Shown here: piece after piece, positions 45,354-53,034 of the stretch
Layout: the number at the start of each line of letters is the position of its first letter
How positions within the stretch are numbered: position 1 is the stretch's first letter
Source: Cerrena zonata
Lineage: Eukaryota; Basidiomycota; Agaricomycetes; Polyporales; Cerrenaceae
DNA length: 53,034 nucleotides
Direction: 5' to 3'
NCBI GenBank assembly: GCA_038087015.1
Contig: JASBNA010000127.1
Span: 1 to 53,034, forward strand
Program-made: the position numbers and the translations under genes
Notes under the pieces: generated by a model
Told to the model about the DNA's origin: nothing
The model's input: only the letters and a program-made list of their open reading frames with translations
Database searches by the model: none

Positions 45354-47735
45354 ATGGGAAGCTCTAGTACCCGACCTCGCAAGCTCACGGAGAAGGCTGC
45401 TGCTGTCTCCCCTTCGAAGACTAAGAAACGTGTCAAAGCCCAATCCCCTATCGTCATGTGAGTCAATATATCCCTGTGTCTTTCACATTCGCTAACATGG
45501 GTACAGAGATGATGACAAGGATGAAGCGGTCGAGGAACAGGAGGAAGTAGTAGAGGACGAGGAAGTGGTAGAGGACGAGGAAGTGGATGATGAGGACGTT
45601 ATTGAGTGAGTACTTTTCTTTATAATACCAGGTTTGCTGAAGCTTTAATGGTCACAGCGACGAGGCTGATGAGGACAATAGCTCCCAAAGGTAAGCACCA
45701 TTTATTCCTCGCCCATTCTCATTAAGATTACCTATTGAGATACTTATTAAAACGTGTAGTGTTGGTTCTGGTGATGAAGAAGCGGAGGATAGCGGGGAGG
45801 CTGTGGAGCTTGATAGCCAGTAAGTTCATTGATCTCATCACATGTTCTCGTATTGATCATTCTATATTTTATTAGATCCGAGTTCGAGGATTTGGAGGAG
45901 GTCGAGTCTGAGGTAGAGGTAAAGACACCTCCAAAGAAGTATGGACCGTATCATCTCTCGTAATGCACACTACTTACCATTGCGTTAGGGTCCAGAAACG
46001 TCCCCGCCAGTGCGCATCTTCTCGTTTTCTTTGGACTGGTGCTGGTTTGCTAACGTAGTTTGCAGTAGTGGCGCCTCGGAGGTTGACACTTCTCCTAAGA
46101 AGAAACGAATTGTTAAGTACGTAACACATACTTTTATCTGCATGGCGATAACCTAATACCTATTTTGTAGAAGCCCTGCCCCCAGTACACCCAAATCGCC
46201 ACCTAGCACTCCTAAGAGTAAGGCACCTATAGAAGGGCTATTCTCTCCACAAACCCCTGTCACAGCTGCCGCGGCGAAATTAAAGTAAGTCTGCCAATTG
46301 ATACATACCTGTGAATGCTGCTAATAAGCGCAAATAGGAAGGTCACCCTCGGCAAGCAACAGGAACCCAAGAAAGAACCCATAAAGAAAGCACCAGTAAA
46401 GAAAGCACCAGTAAAGAAGGCATCCGTAAAGAAGATAGACCCCCCTGTCATTGCTGTTGATACGGAGGAGGAAAGGATTGAGGCTGCTCTTGCGTAAGTG
46501 CTCAGTTTCTATCATTGTAGATGTGTGATTTACGCCTCACAAAACACACAGTCCCAGTGGACCTCCTTGTGAGGTCACAACTGCTTCTGCGCAGAAGGAT
46601 GAGCTCCTAAAGGATACATATGAGAGCGTTTACCCTCTCGTCAGGTACTCCATTTCCACTGGTATCTCTTATCGCATAACTTAGTAACTAATGCCACGGT
46701 ATTGTAGGCCGCAGGGTGTGATTTTTGACACTGTCCAGCAATTATTCTTAACGAATATCCTTGATGAGAGGGGCTTTGATCGCCGCTATCTTCAGTACGT
46801 ACATCTACACAACGACAAGAATGTCACATGCTGAATATACTTAATCTATAGGCGCTTGATCAAGGTGCTTCGAAATGATACATTTAGTGCCACTCTGGTC
46901 AACCCATCTAGAGCTGATCCTAACTGCTACCGTGCCATTTCTTTGTCGAAAGGTAACCCCACATTTGGCCAACATGTTCAAGGCTACCCCCCCAGGCGTC
47001 TTGCTTGTATAACATTTGGCGTGGTTCATACCAGCTCTCTTGAGCAGGCCGAAGGTTTGACAGGCAGAGGGGAGCACCTGATGAACAAAACTCTCGCGCT
47101 ATATCCCCTTGTACATGAGTATTCACGCCAGCTAGCATTCTTCTACATGGTATTCCGCGAGAAGTATAAGATGCCTGTCTATGCAAAGGCTCTTAACTTC
47201 GCAACTATTCCAGTTTCTAGTGCGTAGTCAACCCGATTTCCAAAGGACCATATCTGACGTTAACGATTTCATATAGTAAATACCTCTGCCAGAACTTGGA
47301 CCCCTGGTACGAGCAGCGGGACTGTCGTGTCTACAGGCTTTGACGATCCTCCTGGTGACTCTGCCGCTAGCGGCTCCGCCGCAAGACACTCAATCAGTAC
47401 TGCGTATCTCCTCGACGCACTTGCAGCAAAGGAACCACTTGATGCTGATGGACATGGTAAGTTGGTGTCATGTCTCGGATAGTTTATCTCTAATGGATTG
47501 TTTTCCTACAGTGCCAGTATACAACATCGAGAGGCATTTCACTCCTGGAAACACGCTCGGTGATGTAGACATGCTAAGGCTACACGAATACCCCCAGATC
47601 GGGGAGCTTGAAGCAGGTGATTTTGCGGGTGTAATATATACCGTAACAGCACTGAACAAGAAGTCAAAGTCGGAGGCCGAGCCCAAGTTTGCCTACAATA
47701 TTCTTGCGGCTCTTCGCATTGTCAGTAAGCGTTAG
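45354..47735 (+). CDS. Uncharacterised protein C, acidic/basic N-terminus with conserved C-terminal domain
   Basis: Fourteen exons: 45354-45457, 45507-45605, 45658-45690, 45760-45819, 45876-45938, 45989-46009, 46066-46116, 46171-46284, 46338-46493, 46552-46644, 46708-46794, 46852-47219, 47277-47456, 47512-47735; 550 aa. The first half is disordered: alternating Glu/Asp tracts (VEDEEVVEDEEVDDEDV) and Lys/Pro repeats (KKAPVKKAPVKKASVKK) with SPxK-type motifs, suggesting a nuclear protein. The second half (about residues 250-550) is globular (VYPLVRPQGVIFDTVQQLFL, RRLACITFGVVHTSS, FFYMVFREKYKMPVYAKAL). It ends in a motif I associate with Agaricomycete proteins of unknown function (YPQIGELEAGDFAGVIYTVT). 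The first 11 introns are all in phase 2. No function is assigned. Confidence 0.75.
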
Positions 47736-48090
47736 GAGGTAGATGAATGCTATGTTTAAAGGATATAGCAGTCAACGAATGTACTATTACATGTAGAACA
47801 AATGAATATCGTCTTGTGAACATATAAATATATACTGTGATGCCTCCATATTAAATTGGGTCTGCTCTGGATCAAAGTACGAATTACACTGGTATAGATT
47901 AGCGCATATTTTCCTGCATAAAGCGAGGAAAGTATTTACAAACGATCCTGCACTCGCCAAAACTATGTCTACAGTTTCGTCACCCATGTAATCCTCGCAT
48001 AGTGTCAGAAGGGGGCTCTTTTGAGAGAATAGCATATCTTTACAGTGAGTCTGCAATTAATGGAGGAAATGGTACAAGTCTTCGAACACG
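47736..48090. other. Intergenic between convergent genes C and B
   Basis: No supported exon; leads into the second minisatellite. Confidence 0.4.
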
Positions 48091-48205
48091 CAGCACGAAC
48101 CTCTTGACGCCCAGCACGAACCTCTTGACGCTCAGCACGAACCTCTTGACGCCCAGCACGAACCTCTTGACGCTCAGCACGAACCTCTTGACACCTAGTA
48201 CGAAC
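48091..48205 (+). repeat. 21-bp minisatellite, locus 2 (about 5.5 units)
   Basis: CAGCACGAACCTCTTGACGCC-type units start at 48091, 48112, 48133, 48154, 48175 and 48196, with the last base alternating C and T. Same family as 39402-39475. Confidence 0.95.
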
Positions 48206-48488
48206 TATAAATATGTAAAGTATAATGATGTCGCCCCTCATCAGCGTCGTGAAACGCTCCATATATTCCATTTAACTGAGAATGTGCCCGTGATGGTCCT
48301 TGGTTGGGATGGGAACTATGCATGTTCATTTGTAACTCCTCGGCCTGTAGGCTATTGATAATGCACCTCTGGTGTAGAAGGAGAAAAGGGTAGGACAGTA
48401 GATCTACTCCAACGCCAATCATATAAGCGCATAAGAAAGCTACATGTTCGCCGTGCATGTACTACACATAATACTCTCTCCATTCCCA

Positions 48489-49669
48489 TTATTTATCCTC
48501 CCCTTCCTCATCCAAAACCTTATAGCCCACGTTGCATTGAACCCGAGTAAGAGATATATCTTTAGGAGCTCTGGCATTTAAAGCATCCTAAGCAGAACAT
48601 TGTTAGCGGCATGACCATACACCAATCCCAAAAGTATTTAATCACCAATTCGACAATACGATCAATGACACAGATCGAGCGAAGTTTCAGCACCATTTGG
48701 TAGGCCTCATAAGGATTAATACGTGTTTGATCACATACTACACCAAAGGTGGCTTGAATCTCTACCAAGAGACCTGGTATGATTTTATCAGGATTGATAC
48801 GGACGTAATATCTGATACAGTATTTAGTTAGCATGTTTAGTGCGCACTAGGTATGCGAGACACATACCCATCCCCAGCATCGTCAAATCGCTCAAAATAA
48901 TGGACTTCGTTATCACTGGTATGGGTACCATCCTGATAACGATACTTCAAAAAGTCTCCCAATATTCCACAAGGATCCACCTCAACGGGAAACGGGACTT
49001 GGTCCCCATTGCCCCGATACGCCAAATGGGTGAAGTAGTCATTACTGAAAGTGAGCATATCGTTAACACTGCTCGATACTGACTCCAAATTTAGATTGTG
49101 CATGGGCGTATAGCCATGGTCATAGAAAACCTTGGCAATCGACTGTATTGCACTGTGGAATTGGTCAAATTGCTTAGATCCAAGACCAGAAATTGTAATG
49201 CTCTGAGAAGTTTTGTGTGGATCTTCAGATAACCTAGGAGGTACTAGATATTACGACATAGGTTCCCTTATATGGCAGCACAGATGGCTCACCTGAATGT
49301 AGTTTTTGATAGGCGGTAGATCTGTACCGGTCACGTATCTGACACCGGAATACGACGTGCTCCAAAGCCTCCTTAAGTACAAGATGCAGATGTAAGATAG
49401 AATCACAGCGAATAGAATCCACGGCAAAGAGTTCACACTGGTTGAACTAGGAGCAATGTATATATAAGCCCCTCTAAGATATGACGGTAATCCCCGAAAT
49501 GCTTACCGGTAATATTGTCGTCAATTGTTTGTATTTTCGAATAGGATCTGCTTTAATTGTCTTGATAGTTGCGCTCAAGTGTTTTTCTGCAGGGGGGGAG
49601 TCGGGTTAGATAAGTGGGTACTATCCGCACATGCAGGATGGGCTCACTGTATTTAGTCCTTCCTGTCAT
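48489..49669 (-). CDS. Uncharacterised protein B (paralogue of 43439-44512)
   Basis: Exons (minus): 49669-49648, 49586-49507, 49446-49293, 49243-48868, 48811-48646, 48587-48489; 298 aa. The start is the ATG of a 22-nt first exon (MTGRTKYK). A helical segment FNQCELFAVDSIRCDSILHL and the core blocks shared with protein A follow (SITISGLGSKQFDQF, PVEVDPCGILGDFL, HTSDNEVHYFERFDD, PDKIIPGLLVEIQATF, VLKLRSICVIDRIVEL). It ends in an acidic tail. No catalytic motif, signal peptide or membrane segment is evident; the protein looks soluble. Introns in the core fall at the same places as in A, and the last is GT-AG here but GC-AG in A. Divergent from the gene at 49949, with 279 bp between starts. Confidence 0.75.
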
Positions 49670-49948
49670 ACAAACAGTGGATTGTATTGGGTACATTGTA
49701 GGCATTTGTTGTGTGCAATAGCGCTCTCAGTTTCGTAGTTTTATATCATTTCATCGTATTTTGCATCTATCCTTTCACGGTAGCAAAGATATCTACCCTA
49801 TATTGGTAACCATTAATCTCAGCACATGACTTTCGACGCGTAATACAACAAGGCCACGTGATAGTGACCACACATGGGTTAGAGCTGTCAACTGGAGTGC
49901 ATACAGCTTACACCAAGTGTTGCGATCGTATTTTCACATACGGAAATT

Positions 49949-52034
49949 ATGCCAAGGACACCTGTAGAGCACGACAGCTCCGAGTCCGCAAGCCCCTATC
50001 CCTCGCGCTCGACATCCCGACGATCCGTACCAGGCTACGAGCGATGCCCTCACCAATGCTCTAACCAGCCCTGCTACAGCAACAAGAGGGGTCCTCTGTG
50101 GCCAAAGGAAGGGAATTCACTTGCCAGACATATGAAGCGAGTGAACTTACATCCTCAATGCACACCCGCATGTCGGGCGCATCAGCTTAACATGGGGAAC
50201 GGCACATTACCTGAGCTTTCACTCAGTATGAGGCCAACCGTTGCAGATTTTGAAACCGCCCTCAAAATGATAAACGACCCAGCGATTAAGGAGGAGATCA
50301 ATAGTTATATGCTATCTTCAGTATGGATTGCACAATATATACTCTGACTATTCCCTCACAAATTCTCCAGCGATATACCAGCACCGTGCGAGAGGCGTCT
50401 CCCCCAACTCCTCAAAATCATGATACCATCCAGGACGCTGATTTTTCCGAGCAAGTCATAGCGCCAGACATATATACTGCTGTTCTCTCCAATGCGACTA
50501 TATCTGGACATGATACGGCAGCTAGTCTTGCGGAAGAATTTGATACTGTCACCATCGGACGCAGGGTGAGTGATCTCTGCAGTCTCACCTCCATTGTAAC
50601 TAATAAAATTTGCTTTTCACAGATCTATGGAGAGTGTGATACTCCATGTGCGCGCACAGCTCGTGTCATCCATTACATTCCAGATCCCAACATGTCGTGT
50701 GTATATTCAGATATGAGGAATCATGTGAATTATCAAAGGGAAAATATCAGCAACGAAGAAATGAATGTCATTTCAAAAGCCAAAAATCACTTCCACGTCC
50801 TTGCCGCCCACGAGAATGGTGCTAAGGTTATCATTGACCAATGGGTATGTGCGTTTCCCTTCTGATAGGTATGACATGGCTTTATACCCATCTGTGTTAG
50901 TTATTCCTTATGTTGTGCGTTATACGTCACCATCCGGGACAATTTATACTCCAGGTAACTCCCTGGACATTGTTTTTGAAATGGATCCTATCTGTTCAAA
51001 ACGAGGAAGACTACCACGTGTGGCGCCAGTACGATCTCGTGCTTGGTCTTGTGGATTACTCTACGGAATACATGTAAGTTATGGTTGTCGTTCAGTTCAT
51101 TGCGTCACTGATATACACTATGTTCTTTTTGTCAAAGTCGCTCATCAACGGGTATAACCGAAGAAATATCTGCAACATTTGATGAACGTATGCAATGTAT
51201 GGCAGACTATACCACGATCTGGCCTCCCATTAATTTGATCAAGATGGCGGCTTGCAAATGGAGTACCATCATCAAACTGGATGACATTGCTGCAAAGGAA
51301 ACACATAGCATGCGGCCAGCTACTACCCTATGGGACGGTATCCATATTCCCAATGGCAAGGTACTAAAGCGATGCTATAGCTCATACCAAGAGGACGTTT
51401 ATCTGCCAGATGGGTCAAGCCGCATACCAACAGTGGAAAGGTTAACTGCGGAGTCTGTACTTCCGGGAAGACACTGGATGGTGCAGGATTGGGTACCTCA
51501 CCTTCGCCAATTAGGGGAGCTGAAGGTATACTTTGTAGACAAGAAGGTGGTTTATATTGCAGTGACGCGTTATAGTACCGCTAAGTCAGGATGGGAGTTC
51601 TCTGTGAATCCCACAATACCTACACTGGCTGAGCTGTAGTGAGTCATTTTTCATCAAATTTATGGTGCTATTCAATTTCTTACACTCAGTCGAGCTCTTT
51701 TTACAGTCAGAACCGATCAAGAAACGACTTCTTGATATGGCCACAGAGTGCCGAGATAGCCGATGAAGAGGCTGGACGAGTAGAGCTTATTGCATATGCC
51801 TCAAAAACATTGGATGCTTTGATTTCTCGTGAGAAGAGAGGTGCGTTTGGTGCGACATCATTGGCTGGAATGTGTCGGATGGACATAGGGGTCATAATCC
51901 GAGGGAGCCGATGTGACTATTTTGTTAGTGAGATCGAACGAACAATCGGCCTTGGTATATTCGGACCAGATATGGTACCCTTGATGGCTGAAAGACTGGG
52001 TAGACTATGGTTGGATATGTTGGTGTCCCAGTAG
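49949..52034 (+). CDS. Uncharacterised protein D, Cys/His-rich N-terminus and ATP-grasp-like C-terminus
   Basis: Exons 49949-50320, 50371-50565, 50623-50844, 50901-51073, 51138-51638, 51707-52034; 596 aa. Residues about 30-75 carry a dense Cys/His pattern (CPHQCSNQPCYSNK, then ARHMKRVNLHPQCTPACRAH) that could bind zinc. The middle has DYHVWRQYDLVLGLVDY and TTLWDGIHIPNGKVLKRCYS. The C-terminal part reads SVLPGRHWMVQDWVPHLRQL, LGELKVYFVDKKVVYIAVT, then CRMDIGVIIRGSRCDYFVSEIER. The order of strand, R-x-D-I/V-G-V strand and E-x-E is reminiscent of ATP-grasp folds; this is inference. I recognise the C-terminal motif from repeated Agaricomycete proteins of unknown role. Frame closes through five introns; the last donor (GTGAGT at 51639) is best, giving AELY|QNRS. 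Confidence 0.7.
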
Positions 52035-52216
52035 TGTATAAACATTACTTATTGCCCCAGCGCACATAGATTTGGACTATGAGGGTCCCCGATCGTGATC
52101 ATTCTGATCGATCTTCGCTTACGCCCGAAATATGCACATGGCAGTGCCCATTTCAAATACACCCTCAACCACAGTCCGCGCGTACGCGTCGACGTGCATC
52201 ACTTGTAACTTTCACG

Positions 52217-53034
52217 ATGCCTTCCACTAGAGTCACCGCTAAAATGATTGCAGACGCGGAAGCTAAAATACCGCAGTTAGTTGCGAAGAAAGAACAAGCT
52301 GAGAGAGGTACTGTGAGGGTCTCGTCATGAAAAAGTCGTCGCTGACGTACTCGGTTGATAGCGTGTCGTCCCAAATTGGAAGCTATCGCACAAGCATGTG
52401 TGGAGAGCTTCTTACGCCCGGATTTGTATAATGCGTACGACTTACACAACTTCGCCTTCCGGGACCATATCTGCACACCCAGGGAACCGGAAACTATTGC
52501 CGACGACTTGAAGTGGATATACACCACCTTGGACCCGAACGATACGAGTCCCGAATGGAAGAAAAAAGGCCTCAGCAAATTGAAATTATCGAAGGCCGAT
52601 TTCGAATATGTCGTTGTATACGACGCAGATAACAACTGCCTTGATCCTGAAGGAGATATTGTCGAAGGTGATTTTGTCCCAAAGACGACGTATGAGGCCA
52701 TGTTGCCCTTGGTACACGCGAATAACAACGTCGCAATTGTTTACAACTCACTGGAACATGTGGGAATGGAGGTTAGTGATGAAACACGACAACGTATCCG
52801 GGTATATGGCTGGTATCTGCACCAAGCTATCGACTTCTGTACATTTGCGTGCGATGTTGCACGCCAGGAAGGGATGCTAGTCCCGACATTTGTTCCAGTC
52901 GACTTGTACGAGTATATGGACCTCTTCTTCCGTGCCAGGACCCATCTCCCCTCTGCCCTTCATCGTATCGGTTATGCCAATCGATATGAGGTACCTTGGC
53001 ATCCGTCAATTAGTAAGTATTTGCATATGTTCTT
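52217..53034 (+). CDS. Uncharacterised protein E (partial, runs off the window)
   Basis: Exons 52217-52307 and 52362-53012, then a GTAAGT donor at 53013; the rest lies outside. The 247 residues seen are soluble and mixed charged, with ARPKLEAIAQACVESFLRP-like and DLYNAYDLHNFAFRDHICTP segments, many acidic residues (DADNNCLDPEGDIVEGDFVP), and aromatic-rich helices (YGWYLHQAIDFCTFACDVA). No recognised domain. The start is the ATG giving MPSTRVTAKMIADAEAKIPQ, the first after a short leader. The junction residue after the first intron was read as Ala. It follows protein D in the same orientation 182 bp downstream. Confidence 0.65.

Noticed and set aside
48091..48205. CRISPR-like array
   Set aside because: Units are contiguous 21-mers without spacers, in a eukaryotic context; this is a minisatellite.
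48002..48358. Open frame through the 21-bp repeats encoding TNLLTP heptads as a repeat protein
   Set aside because: The 21-bp unit keeps both strands open by arithmetic, and the flanks have no coding character, so openness is not evidence of a gene.

Overview
The window looks like nuclear DNA of an Agaricomycete (mushroom-forming basidiomycete). The reasons are many short GT-AG introns (about 45-80 nt) breaking every larger gene, an intron-containing tRNA gene, a DUF6534 membrane protein, F-box-like proteins and several lineage-expanded protein families of unknown function. No bacterial, viral or transposase gene was recognised. All gene models below were spliced by eye; exon borders were chosen so that reading frames close and conserved motifs join.

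Left part (0.2-12.5 kb): a RAP1-type telomere protein with a BRCT and a Myb domain (minus), a mitochondrial-type PP2C phosphatase (plus), a 13-exon DUF6534 membrane protein (plus), a secreted intradiol-dioxygenase-like protein (minus) and a hotdog-fold thioesterase (minus). From 12.5 to 20 kb the sequence is gene-poor. It holds a low-complexity hypothetical protein and one unknown protein lying between two copies of a diverged 82-bp direct repeat.

Middle (20-32 kb): an RCC1-type chromatin protein (plus) is convergent with a second RAP1-like gene (minus) that carries two tandem RAP1-type Myb domains and a possible C-terminal RCT but no BRCT. A tRNA-Thr(CGU) sits in the short divergent promoter between this gene and a class I-like histone deacetylase (plus). 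A secreted GH31 alpha-glucosidase-type enzyme follows. Telomere, chromatin and Ran-cycle genes thus share this stretch, but only position links them.

Right part (32-53 kb): a dynamin-family GTPase, an F-box protein with a detached copy of its own C-terminus upstream, a small HicA-like-fold protein, and a tandem pair of F-box-like/LRR-like proteins. Then come four uncharacterised genes in an alternating minus/plus order (43.4-52.0 kb), forming two divergent pairs whose minus-strand members are clear paralogues. A fifth unknown gene runs off the right edge. A 21-bp minisatellite family occurs at two places here.

The most notable observations are the division of the classical RAP1 domain set between two genes 20 kb apart, the uncharacterised alternating gene block, a run of eleven consecutive phase-2 introns in one of its genes, and a eukaryotic HicA-like protein next to a nested palindrome.
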